Source: JBCCCJ01 sp039029315 (GTDB lineage Bacteria > Bacteroidota > Bacteroidia > J057). Taken from it: a stretch of DNA of 64,000 bases. The stretch is taken from positions 45,870 through 109,869 of the forward strand of contig JBCCGK010000029.1 in NCBI GenBank assembly GCA_039029315.1, written 5' to 3'. Numbering within the stretch: the stretch's first letter is position 1; the number at the start of each line of letters is the position of its first letter. A program made the translations under genes and the position numbers. This document shows, in pieces, positions 9,718-20,562 of the stretch. The notes below the pieces were generated by a model that had not been told where the DNA came from, ran no database searches, and saw only the letters and a list, made by a program, of their open reading frames with translations.

Positions 9718-10875
9718 ATGTCGAAAAGAATGGAACGAATCCAGGCTCCTATCATTCCTATCGTAGGTCAATGGATCAAGGAGACGCCCGGTACAATCTC
9801 TCTCGGACAGGGAATCGTGTATTATTCCCCGCCTCCCCAAGCCAAGGAAAAGATACAGACATTTTTTCAACATCCTCACAATCATCATTATCAGGCAGTT
9901 CATGGAATTTCTCCTTTGCTTGAAGCCATTAGACTAAAACTTCATACAGACAACAAGATCGACCTGTCTGAAGCACAAAAAATTGTGGTGACAGCAGGAG
10001 GCAATTTTGCCTTTTCCAATGCAATATTCGCCATTGCTGATCCAGGAGAAGAAATCATTGTGCCCACGCCCTATTACTTCAACCACGAAATGGCAATTAC
10101 CATGGCTGGTTGTAGGACTGTTGAAGTCATGGTAGATGACAATTATCAGTTGAGATTGGATGCGATGGAAGCTGCGATTACGCCCAAAACAAGGGCAATC
10201 TTGACGGTGTCTCCCAATAATCCCTCTGGCGTTGTATATCCAGAAACTGATCTTCGTGCTGTCAATGCTTTGTGCCGCAAATATGGACTTTATCACATTC
10301 ATGATGAAGCCTATGAATACTTTACCTATGATGGGGTTGAGGCTTTTTCACCAGCAAGCATTCCTGATAGTGAATCCTATACGATTTCCCTGTTTTCTCT
10401 CTCAAAAGCTTATGGATTCGCTAGTTGGAGGATTGGGTATATGGTGATTCCATCGAACCTATTCGAAGCCATCAGAAAGATTCAGGATACCCAATTGATT
10501 TGCGCGCCAGTGATATCTCAGTATGCAGCCCTAGGTGCATTAGAAGCAGGAAAGGCATATAGTCTATCCAAGTCTGGCCCAATCCGGGCAGCAAGACAGC
10601 AGTTTTTGCAAGCTTTTTCAGAATTGGAAGGCTTGATAGATGTCCCTGAATCTGCAGGCGCTTTCTACTTTTTGATGCGTGTACGGTCTCAAAAGAGTTC
10701 CAATGAGTTGGCAGAGAATCTGGTCCGCAAACATAAGATTGCAGTGATTCCCGGCTCCACCTTTGGCCTCCATCAAGGATGTTATCTGAGGATTGCCTAT
10801 GCCTCTCTGAAGGAAGATCTGTTGGAGGAGGGCATTCAGCGATTGGTGAAGGGGCTTAAGGCTGAGCTGGAATGA
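9718..10875 (+). CDS. Pyridoxal-phosphate-dependent class I/II aminotransferase
   Basis: This 385-residue fold-type I aminotransferase has SLGQGIVYYSPP near residue 27, the PNNPSG segment near 170, HDEAYEYF near 202 and the PLP-binding lysine in SLSKAYGFASWRIGY (Lys about 230). The C-terminal substrate Arg lies in GCYLRIAY. This is the aspartate/aromatic aminotransferase-like group; the amino-acid specificity cannot be assigned. The start at 9718 follows the stop of the AraD1-like gene by 13 bp. An in-frame codon at 9658 would overlap that gene and lacks support. It is followed by about 135 bp without a gene before the first giant T9SS protein. Confidence 0.88.
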   Translation: MSKRMERIQAPIIPIVGQWIKETPGTISLGQGIVYYSPPPQAKEKIQTFFQHPHNHHYQAVHGISPLLEAIRLKLHTDNKIDLSEAQKIVVTAGGNFAFSNAIFAIADPGEEIIVPTPYYFNHEMAITMAGCRTVEVMVDDNYQLRLDAMEAAITPKTRAILTVSPNNPSGVVYPETDLRAVNALCRKYGLYHIHDEAYEYFTYDGVEAFSPASIPDSESYTISLFSLSKAYGFASWRIGYMVIPSNLFEAIRKIQDTQLICAPVISQYAALGALEAGKAYSLSKSGPIRAARQQFLQAFSELEGLIDVPESAGAFYFLMRVRSQKSSNELAENLVRKHKIAVIPGSTFGLHQGCYLRIAYASLKEDLLEEGIQRLVKGLKAELE

Positions 10876-11011
10876 CTTCTGGCAAGAATATAAATTAATC
10901 TTTTTCTGTGTGGAAATTTTATCAGTAATAAAAAGAGATATTTTGAAAATTGTTTCTCCCCTTACTTGATTATTATTGATCTGTAGTAGTTAAGGATTAA
11001 TGATTTGTTTT

Positions 11012-14000
11012 ATGAAGCGAAATCGTTTCATCTCTTGTTTCGTTTTTCTTGCCTTTCTTCCAGGACTGTATGCGCAACTTGATATCAGTAGCTTGATACC
11101 GAATTCGGAAGAATTGGTTATTTGTGGAGATTCTGCTGAAATCTCTTTTGTAGTTCGTGCAAATGGTACTCCAGCTACAGGGATCAGTTTGAATGTGCAA
11201 ATGCCAGAAGGGATCAACTATGTGGATGGTTCACTTGGTTTGACTGCTACAGGGAGTAAACAGGTGTCTGTTGGCAGTTGGAACAATTCTGCACTGACCT
11301 TAACTGCCGGAGACCTTACAGCTACGGATAGTTTGGCATTTTCATTTCAATTCACAGCTGATTGTAATGTCATCTCTTATTTTCAAGACGCTATTACCAT
11401 CCGTGATACCCTGAGAGTCAGCTACAATACTTCTTCTACGGCAGAGCATATCACTCAGGCATTAAACCCATCTATCATATACCCTCAACTGAGCGTATTG
11501 ATTCCTGAGACCCCTTCTGGTTCCTTGGGAGAGGCAATTAGCAGGGAAATCAAGATTTTCAATGCCAAAGGCTGTATCAGCACGTTTGATTGGTATGACA
11601 TTGCCCAAGAAGATGTGAGAATAGATAGTTTGTTTTTGAACGGATCAAAGTTGTCTTTAATAAGAGAGGGGGATACGGTTTTTTATACATTTTCAGCCGC
11701 GGACTTTCAGTTAATTGGAAATGGAGATGGTGAATTTTGTGATACAGAATTGTCTTTTTCGATAGTAGAATATATTACATTATTAGGGTGTGGTTCAAAG
11801 AATTCTGAGATCCAAGTGAGCTGGGGCTGTGGAGGAGAAGTTTGTCAAAGCTATACTGCGAATGCTGATGTTAGCATTGAAGCAGATAATCCTGAATTAG
11901 CATTTACTTGGAGGAATAATGACTTGTCAGAATGTTTTCATGAACAACAGAATTATAAAGAAGTTCTGATCAGGAATTCAGGAGATGGAACTGCTACCCA
12001 AATAGAAATTGAAATCAAGAAGTTCTATTATGGAGGACAATTTGATGAGTATCGATATGACGGGATCGATACAAGTACTGTAGTGATGAAGGTTGGTGAT
12101 GGCAATTTTGAAAAGTATACTGCTTACAATGTTGAATTGAACTATGATCATATAGCTTGTAGTGAAAATTATGTATACCGCTTCACAGCTGCTCCACCTG
12201 ATTTGGCACCCGGAGATAGTGCGGTGTTAGGATTTTATGTGATCAATTGTGAACCCAATGAAGTCCCAATCAATTCCGATATTCGGCAGGCAGCCATGGG
12301 ATATAATTATCGATTCCAAAATTCATGTCAAAATAATCTGACGACAGGATGGAACAAGGTTGGGATTCCCTATCGACAACTCACCTCTTCTATTGTAGGA
12401 ACTGCCCCATCTGGATTGTTGGATGAGGAAAGTGGAATGTTGGAAACAACTATCCAAACTGCTACGATAAGCTATCCTGGAGATGGCCAATTTGTTATAG
12501 ATTACCGCCTGCCTGACTGTGGAATCGAATTTTCAGGAAATTCTTCAGATATGTACTGGACCAATGCTGCCGGATCTATCAGTTGGAATCCTTCTTCATT
12601 TTCCTATTCAAATGATACCATAACAGCCACATTCGATATATCCTCTCAGCCTTCCGGTTTTTCATTTAATGGGTCCTATATAAGGCTAAAATTATCAGGT
12701 AGCTGTGGGTGTCCTGGACCTGGAAATACACAAATCGTTTCTCATTCGATTAAATATATTCCAGACATATCGTGTAGCAATCCTCTTCTGATATCCATGC
12801 ATGAGGAGGATTTTACCATCAATGTTGATCTATGCACCATTACTCCTTGTGATGGGCCCAGGCTCAAGGAGTTTTCTTTTGATCGAGTTAATTTTGGTTT
12901 GGCAGATGATGGGTTCAGTCGGCAGCCAGATTATGACGACCCAATCAATATGGATACGATTCGGCTAGATCGTGCAAGATACGGAGATACACTCATGGCA
13001 GACTTTGTATCAGTGATTGATGGAGTTGATACATTTTCTTATGGCTATGCTGAACTAACCATTGATTTGCCACAATATTTTACCCCCATAGGTGGGAGCA
13101 TTAAGGTTTTCAAACAATCATTAGGCACATATATCAGTTGTGATTCGATGATCATGAATCAGGCGTCTGGAGGAGTTTTTCAATTTTTCTTTTCTCCTGA
13201 TACCCTCGCTGGATTTTGTCCGTCTTTTTCGGGACTTAGATTTGAGCCAGGAGATTCGATTTTTTGCTCCCCAACCTTTCGGGTAAGTAGCGAAGGAACA
13301 ACTCCCCAAACCACTGTAACCATTTCTCCAGCACAATTGTATGTGTTTCGTTCTGCTTTAGATTCGGGCGTTGCGTGTGGCACCTCTACTTTTTCTGATC
13401 AGATCCAGTTGATCAAAATGGAAGATCAGACTGCCACCAACTATCTTTTATCCAACTCCTGCGGTGAAACCTGGGCGAGGACCTACATCCGACAATATTT
13501 GAACAATGACAAAACAGATGTGTTTTTTGGAGAATATCGCAGCTGGGGGTATCCGGATACAATCTATGTAACTCCTCCTGACAATTTTGATTTTGTAAAT
13601 GCGTATTTGCTCTTGCGATTCAATCCAATCGTAAAGGACTCTTATTTATCACCATTGGATTCAAGTGCGAACCCATTGGTATTTCATGTAGGATCTCTGT
13701 TTGAGAATGGAACATTTTTGGAACCAGATGATGGATATGAGTTGCAGTTTTCCACAATTTGGCAACCCAGCTGTAATTCTCCCAATGATTCCGCCATTGA
13801 AGTCCCTGTCAAAGTCGTGTATAACTGGGATACGCCATTGGATGAAACCTACTCAGAAGAGGCCAATTATACCCCATTTGTCAGGCATAAAGCCCCTAAT
13901 CTCCAATTGAGTAACATCAACTCATTGATTCAAGATGGGTTGACGAATATGGTTCAATGGAAAGTGAGAATCCAAAATCAATCCATTGATTCCGACGCCC

Positions 14001-16141
14001 TAAATTCCTGGTTTGGGGTAGAGGTACCTTCTGGAAAGGTATTTATAGATAGTGTCTATGATGAAACCAATTCTGTCATGCTTAGTGGGAACAATGGAAT
14101 CTTTTCTTTGGGAACTTTCGGTAAAGGAACCTATCGCGATTATACCATTTCAGCTAGCTATTCTGCCTGTGATCGTGATTCCTTAAAGGTACATGTCGGA
14201 TGGAGCTGTGCGGAAGTGCCAGCAACGATTGAAGCGCATCCCTGTCCTTCCGGAGAATATGATTTGGTATTGAACCCAATTACTGCGGCTGCGAATATCT
14301 CCATTGTCAATTCGCCGGATACCTTGGCCAATCTTTGTTCGCCAGAGCAATTTGATGTTAGTATCTCCAGTAGTTTGATCGCAAATGTGAACGAACTCAG
14401 CCTGGATATTTATTATCCATCTGGCGGGTTGGTTGCGGAGACTGGTTCTTTCGAAATTGAGTATCCCAGTGGATCAGGTTATACAAGCATTGCAGATCCG
14501 GATTCAATTGATGGGGGCTATCGACTCAATTTTTCGGATTACAGTAATTTGCTCAGTAATGATGGATTACATGGATTGTGGAGCAGCTATGATAGCATGC
14601 GAACGATCAATCTCCGATTCAATTTGGTGTCGAATTGCGATTTTATTTCTGGAGATATTCTATATATGATCCTAAATGGGCAAAAGCCTTGTGGAGATGC
14701 CATAGACGCATATTTTATTCCTACCGACCCAATTATTCTGGATGGGATTACGCCGCCATATCAAGCGGAAGTTAAGACAAGCTTGCCAGAAATAGAAGGC
14801 TGTGGGACCATCACGCAATTGAAAACTTCAGTGGCAATTGAAGGCGGTACAACTTCTAATTCCGAGAGTATTCTGATTTTTTTCCCAGAAGAACTGAATT
14901 ATGATGTCAATGCGTATAATGACATTCACAATGGGCCTGATATTGGGACACTTGTTGCGGAAGATCTAGGGACATTGGGGACGAAATTGAGCCTGAATAT
15001 GCCAACGGGAGTTGTCTCGGGGGATTCTATTGTATTCGAGATAGGAGTATATACGGATTCGGAATCAGGATGTGTCTCTAACTCAGAAGTGGTTCGGACA
15101 AATATTGTGTTCAGTACCAGTGTCGCATGTGGATTACGAGCATGTACGGGTTTTCAGGCTGCAAGTGGAAGTAATGTGGCATCAGTCTCATTTTCAAAGC
15201 CAGAATTATCCTTCGCCGATGTGACAAATAAAATCTCAATTGCAGGGGATTCAACCAAATTCACCATTAATGGAACAGTTCTCAATTTGGGGACTGATTT
15301 AATGAATGATGATGAGACCCTTTTAACGGTATATGCTGATATAGACAACAACAGTTTGCTGGATTCAGATACAGATGTATTGATTGCGGCTTCCAAACAA
15401 AGCTGGAACTTGAAAAATGGCCAATCTCAGAACTTCACAGAGGAGATCTCTGTCAAAAATTCTCCTTTTGATCCAAATACTACCTTACTACTAAGCATTG
15501 CCAATAACATTGACACCTTAGGATTGAGTTCGCAGTGTTTCTGTGACTCCATTTCTTCCTTCGCTTTGTTTGATATATTGCTTCCCGTAGAGTGGGTCAG
15601 TTTTGACGCGAAATTTGACAATCGGGCGGGATTGTTGAAATGGAGTACTGCTTGGGAATCAAATTCGGATTATTTTAGCATTCAACGATCGATTGACCAG
15701 CGAAGATTTATCGAAATCGGGCAGCTACCCGCTGCTGGAATTACTGATGAATTGTCAGAATATACGTTTGTGGATAAAAAGTTGCATGAAGTTGCTGTCT
15801 CAACAGTTTATTACCGGATTCAGCAATTGGATTTGGATGGTGCCCATAGCATGAGCAAGATTCAAAGCATTGAAATACCTGACCATCCAATACCCTTGAC
15901 AGTATTTGCCTTTCCAAGTCCTGCGGATCATACCATCAATATCAGATGTATGGGGGCTACCCAATCTACCCAGCTCCAATTGGTATCTTCTCTTGGACAC
16001 GTGATGTACAAAGAAAAAGTTGAGGCAGACTTCTGGCAATCAGCCCAGGTCTTTGATGTAAGCGAGTGGGCAGCCGGGATTTATTTTGTTCGTGTCTCCA
16101 ATGGATCTTCTGAAGCCATCTACAAATTCATTGTCAAGTAA
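11012..16141 (+). CDS. Giant T9SS-secreted adhesin-like protein
   Basis: This protein of about 1709 residues has a signal peptide (MKRNRFISCFVFLAFLPGLYAQ) and a C-terminal T9SS type A sorting domain (about the last 80 residues: FPSPADHTINI, GHVMYKE, WAAGIYFVRVSNG). Between them are many beta-sandwich-like segments with irregular Cys pairs and DUF11-like phrases on boundaries such as PGDSAVLGFYV and EPGDSIFC, suggesting repeated divergent surface domains. A segment near residues 1525-1600 (VEWVSFDAKFDNRAGLLKWSTAWESNSDYFSIQRS) is the fibronectin-like module that often precedes sorting domains. I see no catalytic motif, so an extracellular structural or adhesive role is the best guess. ATG 11012 is preferred over 11000 because it starts the signal peptide directly. 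Confidence 0.8.
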   Translation: MKRNRFISCFVFLAFLPGLYAQLDISSLIPNSEELVICGDSAEISFVVRANGTPATGISLNVQMPEGINYVDGSLGLTATGSKQVSVGSWNNSALTLTAGDLTATDSLAFSFQFTADCNVISYFQDAITIRDTLRVSYNTSSTAEHITQALNPSIIYPQLSVLIPETPSGSLGEAISREIKIFNAKGCISTFDWYDIAQEDVRIDSLFLNGSKLSLIREGDTVFYTFSAADFQLIGNGDGEFCDTELSFSIVEYITLLGCGSKNSEIQVSWGCGGEVCQSYTANADVSIEADNPELAFTWRNNDLSECFHEQQNYKEVLIRNSGDGTATQIEIEIKKFYYGGQFDEYRYDGIDTSTVVMKVGDGNFEKYTAYNVELNYDHIACSENYVYRFTAAPPDLAPGDSAVLGFYVINCEPNEVPINSDIRQAAMGYNYRFQNSCQNNLTTGWNKVGIPYRQLTSSIVGTAPSGLLDEESGMLETTIQTATISYPGDGQFVIDYRLPDCGIEFSGNSSDMYWTNAAGSISWNPSSFSYSNDTITATFDISSQPSGFSFNGSYIRLKLSGSCGCPGPGNTQIVSHSIKYIPDISCSNPLLISMHEEDFTINVDLCTITPCDGPRLKEFSFDRVNFGLADDGFSRQPDYDDPINMDTIRLDRARYGDTLMADFVSVIDGVDTFSYGYAELTIDLPQYFTPIGGSIKVFKQSLGTYISCDSMIMNQASGGVFQFFFSPDTLAGFCPSFSGLRFEPGDSIFCSPTFRVSSEGTTPQTTVTISPAQLYVFRSALDSGVACGTSTFSDQIQLIKMEDQTATNYLLSNSCGETWARTYIRQYLNNDKTDVFFGEYRSWGYPDTIYVTPPDNFDFVNAYLLLRFNPIVKDSYLSPLDSSANPLVFHVGSLFENGTFLEPDDGYELQFSTIWQPSCNSPNDSAIEVPVKVVYNWDTPLDETYSEEANYTPFVRHKAPNLQLSNINSLIQDGLTNMVQWKVRIQNQSIDSDALNSWFGVEVPSGKVFIDSVYDETNSVMLSGNNGIFSLGTFGKGTYRDYTISASYSACDRDSLKVHVGWSCAEVPATIEAHPCPSGEYDLVLNPITAAANISIVNSPDTLANLCSPEQFDVSISSSLIANVNELSLDIYYPSGGLVAETGSFEIEYPSGSGYTSIADPDSIDGGYRLNFSDYSNLLSNDGLHGLWSSYDSMRTINLRFNLVSNCDFISGDILYMILNGQKPCGDAIDAYFIPTDPIILDGITPPYQAEVKTSLPEIEGCGTITQLKTSVAIEGGTTSNSESILIFFPEELNYDVNAYNDIHNGPDIGTLVAEDLGTLGTKLSLNMPTGVVSGDSIVFEIGVYTDSESGCVSNSEVVRTNIVFSTSVACGLRACTGFQAASGSNVASVSFSKPELSFADVTNKISIAGDSTKFTINGTVLNLGTDLMNDDETLLTVYADIDNNSLLDSDTDVLIAASKQSWNLKNGQSQNFTEEISVKNSPFDPNTTLLLSIANNIDTLGLSSQCFCDSISSFALFDILLPVEWVSFDAKFDNRAGLLKWSTAWESNSDYFSIQRSIDQRRFIEIGQLPAAGITDELSEYTFVDKKLHEVAVSTVYYRIQQLDLDGAHSMSKIQSIEIPDHPIPLTVFAFPSPADHTINIRCMGATQSTQLQLVSSLGHVMYKEKVEADFWQSAQVFDVSEWAAGIYFVRVSNGSSEAIYKFIVK

Positions 16142-16156
16142 GAGGCCAGCAGACCC

Positions 16157-19100
16157 TTATTGAACCATAATCTTTCTCTGGCCTACCATTTCTTTTCCAA
16201 TCGTCAAAGACAATACATATATGCCGGGAGCCAGGGCATGATCTGAGATCTGGTGTTGGGAGAAATTTGTTGTATGCTGAATAGAGCCAGAATACAATTC
16301 CTGACCATTCAGATGATAAATCTGCAAATTGAATGCACCCTTGATCGGATGATACAATTCAATGGTCAGGCTGGCATTTGTAGAAAGAGGGACAGGATAA
16401 ATGTTGATCGAATGTTGAGGGGAAAAGATAACTTCCCTGATTTGAGAATAGGAAAAGCTACCATCTCTGTCCACCTGTTTCAATCGATAATAATTGATCC
16501 CTGTCTCCGGAGAAGGATCAAGACTCTGGTAAGAGAGTTGTTCGTTGCTGAATCCTGCAGCTGATACTTGATTCAATCGAACAAACTGAGCGCCGTCGGT
16601 TGACCGTTCGATCTCAAAATAATCTGAATTTTGCTCAGAAGTAGTTTCCCATCTCAGCAATACATTCTGGCTTTGAGCAATGGCTTCGAAGCTTAGAAGC
16701 TCAACAGGGAAAGATCCTGTAGCCAATTCTGGTTGGAGGAAAACTGAGGGTACAACTGTCGGAGATATACTTGCACTGGCCCATCTCAGTTGGGCTGACG
16801 CATACACATTCTCCTGATAGTATTCCAATCGGATGGGAACACGATCCCATGCATTCAGAGAGATGGTCCCCGAATGATCAGTGGCTGGCTGATCTATCCA
16901 GTGATCAATGATCAATTGGTTGTCGACCCATAAGCGAACACCATCATCAGTCGATGTTGTGAACGTAAAGGTCTCTGATACAGGAGCTTCTATTTCCCCC
17001 GTCCAGGCAACAGACCAGGAAGAATAATCGATATTGTTGATGGGTTGTTCACTGCCCCAATAGAAGTCTATTTGTGCATCTACCCGAGTTTCAATCTCAT
17101 TGGTCAAATCCTTGTTGTCATAATAGGTTCCAGTAAGCCCTGTTCCGGGATCCTTTCCTAGCGGGACTACCCAAAATTCCCGACTTATTTCAGGCGCAGC
17201 ATCATAGGTTGCATCTCCAGCCTGACTGGCCTTGACTTCAACCATGCCTGCCTGACCTGTAAGACTTACGGTATTTCCTGCAATTGTAGCGGGACCAGAT
17301 ACAATTTCTAGATTGAGAGTCAATCCAGAGCTGGCAGTAGCCACCACATCGAATGGAGCATCCCCTGCGGAATGTGATTCGATAGGCTCAAAATTAATGG
17401 TTTGACCTTTCAATCCACCTGTGCACCCGCCTTCATGGAGACTGACGTTTTTGAAAAATGAATTCCCGTCAGATGGCGCATTGTCATGATCGGTGGTGAA
17501 AAACATCCGATCCATGCTGCCTGTGTACAGAGACCCAATGGGAATCACGAAATGCTGATAAGTACCTGAACCATTGTAGATATCATAATCGAGGAACACA
17601 AAGGAATTCTGTGTGCCGTGGAGCTTGATGCGACGTTTGACATCATTGATGTCGTCATTATTGTCCAAGCCGATTGCATGCTCTTCCCCTTCAATACTAC
17701 TTTTGAAATCAAATTCAAGAACAGTATTGGGGGTAATGGTGTAGGAATATGGAATAGACTTCCAGCCGTTGTTTTCGACAACGATGGTCTGATCATCATC
17801 CTGTAAACTGGCTGTGCCTTCATCCTGTATGCCACCATAACTGCTGATCGAAGCAGCATTGAATTGGATCGGAGGACATTGAGATCCAGTGAAATCTACA
17901 GGAATACTATTGATCCAATCTTTGATGAGGGCAACACCCGGAACATCAATCAGATTTTTTGCAAGCTGAGGCATGGCAAAATCAGAATGCACGCTGTTTA
18001 TCCGTTGATATAGAATGGATTGCTCAGGATTGCCAGGGACCACCAGGCGAGCGCCGCTGATTCCTAAATCGTCAACAGCATCTGCATATATCAATCCTTG
18101 CTGCTGTAGAGAAGTGCTGAGTCGCGTGTCAAAATGCGCCCCTATCCCTGCACCTGGTTGGTGGCAACTGCTGCAATTGATATCCAAGTAGGATTTTGCT
18201 CGCTCTTCCAGAGTGGCAGTTGCATCATCTTTGTCTTTGGCTGTCAAGAGAATGCCCAACTGAGTGGTATCCGGGGCGGAATCAAATATATTGAGGTGAC
18301 TTAAGGTCTTGAGTTGGTTTGCTGTTCTTGAAGTCAAAGGATAGAATCCATCCCCATTCAATTGATGTGTTGAAGCGCCAATCGGGCCTGCGCTGGATTC
18401 ATTATGACAACTGAGACACTCTCCTTGAGAAGGATAATACCAGCTTATTTGTTTGTTACCACCAGCTGTTGTGATGGTGAGGGTATCAATGTGCTTGTCC
18501 GGAAGAAGGGAAGCATCCGTTTGCGCATCATTCCATCGATAGCTCAGCCCATAGTAGTTTCCATCATTGCCATGGATGAGGAATCGTGTTTCCAGCTTTC
18601 GCTTGATGGAAGGATTGGTTTCATCCAATTCCATCTCGAAGTGCTTAACCAAAACCGCTCCAGCCGGAAACTGCCAATTGCCCTCCTCTGAAAAAGTAAT
18701 TTGTTCAGATGCAGAATTGTGCGTGCCATCATTAGGGATGATCATCCAGCGTTGTTTGCTTGCGCCATCTGACCAGAAGGGGGCATTTAATTCGAATGGG
18801 ATGGCAAAATCTTCTGGAATCAAAGGTTCCAGACTCTGAAACACGCCGGTTTGAGAAAGGAGTTGTGGGGGAGCAGCTGAACCCGGATTTTGTCGGGTCA
18901 GTTTGTATACCTTTCCACTGCTAGCATATTGCAGGATGTAAAGTTCATTCGATTGATCGATGCCAAAGGCTGATGGCTTGAACGGTAAGGTCATCAATTC
19001 GTCGACCTGTGAACTTCCCGAAGGATTGTAGGTAAGGGCCCATAGTCTTTTGGACCCATAATCAGAGAAAATGTATTTGCCTGTAATGTCTCCATGCGTA

Positions 19101-20230
19101 GGCCCACGATATACATATCCGCCAATGATGCTATTGCCATTGGCATGAGAATACTCATGAACGGGCGGTTGATCCGTCCCGTGAATGGAGGAAGGTTTGG
19201 AATGTGGACCATTGATGAGCCCTTCCTTGTATGACCATTGATAATTGCCTCCTGCAACAATCAAATCCACTTCCTCCCTGCTATTCTGGCCTACATCTGC
19301 CAGCCAGATTTGGTCTGTCGATGGATCATAAGTCATACGGTGAGGATTCCGAAATCCAAGCGCATAAAATTCTTCTAACAAGCCACCTGAAGGATCGAGA
19401 AAAGGATTGTCATTCGGAATCAAATAATTGTCTGTGAAACTAAGATCAGAGCCATTATGAAGTGCAGGCTGTCTGCGGATTGCATGGCTCTTGGAGGCAT
19501 CTCGATCAACATCTATTCGCAATACCCCACCAAACAAGCGTATATCCAGATCCTGTCCATTGTCATAGGGATTATTCCCTCCACCTTCATCGCCAACACT
19601 GATATATAGATAGCCATCATTTCCAAAAAATAAACTTCCGCCATTGTGATTATTCGCCCGATCTCTTTGTTGAATCAATACCATCTCAGAACCCTGATCA
19701 ATGGGGCCAGGAATACTTGGAACCTCAAATCTGGATATTCTTGCGTGATTGTTGCCAGAGATCTTGGTTTGGTAAAAAAGGTAGACATAATTGCTATCCA
19801 GGCCATATCTTGGGTGAAAAGCAAAACTGAGAAGCCCACTTTCTCCATTGTAATGGGTATTAGTCGAAATATCCAACAACAGGGTTTTGTTTGATGTATT
19901 TTCTTGATGATCAAACGCATAAATTCTTCCAGCATGTTCAGCAATCCATATGCGATTCGTTCCTGGCTCCTCCAGCAAATGCATTGGTCTGTTGAATGTC
20001 AGATTGGGAAAGGCCTGTGAGGCAATCCAATCACCTGTTCCTCCACTGCCAGTAGCAGTAGGCGGAAATTTTCCATCAACAAAGGCATCAACGGCTACTG
20101 CTGAATCTAATCCATGATTCGTCATGATCATATACGGCAGAAAGCTGAAGAGCAGAAGTGATAAAGTTACAAGAGAAATTTTTTGAAGGAGAGTTCGGGA
20201 AGAAAAAGATTGTGTAAGGGAAGCGAACAT
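16157..20230 (-). CDS. T9SS-secreted PQQ-type sugar dehydrogenase with two c-type heme motifs and PA14
   Basis: This 1357-residue multidomain oxidoreductase has an N-terminal hydrophobic export segment (about 15-36). A glucose/sorbosone-dehydrogenase beta-propeller follows (about 55-460; HAGRIYAF, HNGGSLFFGNDGYLYISVGD, RNPHRMTYDP). Two CxxCH heme motifs lie near residues 603 (CLSCH) and 686 (CSSCH) in a region typical of SO_0930-like cytochrome modules. Then come a lectin-like segment (about 790-950), an Ig-like spacer, a PA14 domain (about 1075-1210; TSTDDGVRLWVDNQLIIDHW) and a T9SS sorting domain. It probably oxidises a sugar at the cell surface and passes electrons through the hemes; the cofactor is inferred from the family. 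It converges with the giant adhesin-like gene with 15 bp between stops. Confidence 0.85.
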   Translation of the reverse strand: MFASLTQSFSSRTLLQKISLVTLSLLLFSFLPYMIMTNHGLDSAVAVDAFVDGKFPPTATGSGGTGDWIASQAFPNLTFNRPMHLLEEPGTNRIWIAEHAGRIYAFDHQENTSNKTLLLDISTNTHYNGESGLLSFAFHPRYGLDSNYVYLFYQTKISGNNHARISRFEVPSIPGPIDQGSEMVLIQQRDRANNHNGGSLFFGNDGYLYISVGDEGGGNNPYDNGQDLDIRLFGGVLRIDVDRDASKSHAIRRQPALHNGSDLSFTDNYLIPNDNPFLDPSGGLLEEFYALGFRNPHRMTYDPSTDQIWLADVGQNSREEVDLIVAGGNYQWSYKEGLINGPHSKPSSIHGTDQPPVHEYSHANGNSIIGGYVYRGPTHGDITGKYIFSDYGSKRLWALTYNPSGSSQVDELMTLPFKPSAFGIDQSNELYILQYASSGKVYKLTRQNPGSAAPPQLLSQTGVFQSLEPLIPEDFAIPFELNAPFWSDGASKQRWMIIPNDGTHNSASEQITFSEEGNWQFPAGAVLVKHFEMELDETNPSIKRKLETRFLIHGNDGNYYGLSYRWNDAQTDASLLPDKHIDTLTITTAGGNKQISWYYPSQGECLSCHNESSAGPIGASTHQLNGDGFYPLTSRTANQLKTLSHLNIFDSAPDTTQLGILLTAKDKDDATATLEERAKSYLDINCSSCHQPGAGIGAHFDTRLSTSLQQQGLIYADAVDDLGISGARLVVPGNPEQSILYQRINSVHSDFAMPQLAKNLIDVPGVALIKDWINSIPVDFTGSQCPPIQFNAASISSYGGIQDEGTASLQDDDQTIVVENNGWKSIPYSYTITPNTVLEFDFKSSIEGEEHAIGLDNNDDINDVKRRIKLHGTQNSFVFLDYDIYNGSGTYQHFVIPIGSLYTGSMDRMFFTTDHDNAPSDGNSFFKNVSLHEGGCTGGLKGQTINFEPIESHSAGDAPFDVVATASSGLTLNLEIVSGPATIAGNTVSLTGQAGMVEVKASQAGDATYDAAPEISREFWVVPLGKDPGTGLTGTYYDNKDLTNEIETRVDAQIDFYWGSEQPINNIDYSSWSVAWTGEIEAPVSETFTFTTSTDDGVRLWVDNQLIIDHWIDQPATDHSGTISLNAWDRVPIRLEYYQENVYASAQLRWASASISPTVVPSVFLQPELATGSFPVELLSFEAIAQSQNVLLRWETTSEQNSDYFEIERSTDGAQFVRLNQVSAAGFSNEQLSYQSLDPSPETGINYYRLKQVDRDGSFSYSQIREVIFSPQHSINIYPVPLSTNASLTIELYHPIKGAFNLQIYHLNGQELYSGSIQHTTNFSQHQISDHALAPGIYVLSLTIGKEMVGQRKIMVQ

Positions 20231-20562
20231 AGTTCAGGTAAATAGGATCAGAATGAGAAGCTAGCATTCAAAAGCGCATGATTCAATACAGACTGCTAAC
20301 GATTGAAACATTAAAAACTGCTATTCATGTTAGATTTTTTTCATTTGGGTTGAAAAATATTGCAGGTGAGCGAGAAAATTTGGAGGAGACATTGACAAGA
20401 ATGGCCTTAGGTCTACAATTTGGTCGATTTGCAAGACAAGCAGAGAAATCTTTCCGCTTATCAATAAGGTGAGAAATCTGCCTTTCCTCTCGCATACCTT
20501 CTTACATTTTACGCAATCTTGAATTTTTCAATCCATTCCTCGTTCCAATCAAAAAAACGCAT
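20231..20562. other. Divergent intergenic region, no gene seen
   Basis: This stretch of about 330 bp lies between the divergent sugar dehydrogenase and GH127 genes and must hold both promoters. I find no exact TAnnTTTG box at useful spacing. A short palindrome (CTTATcaATAAG) sits near 20457-20468. A 64-codon open frame at 20278-20472 has no family features and is not called. Confidence 0.4.

Noticed and set aside
20278..20472. 64-codon open frame in the divergent gap upstream of GH127
   Set aside because: No start context, no family similarity, and it would leave no room for the divergent promoters.
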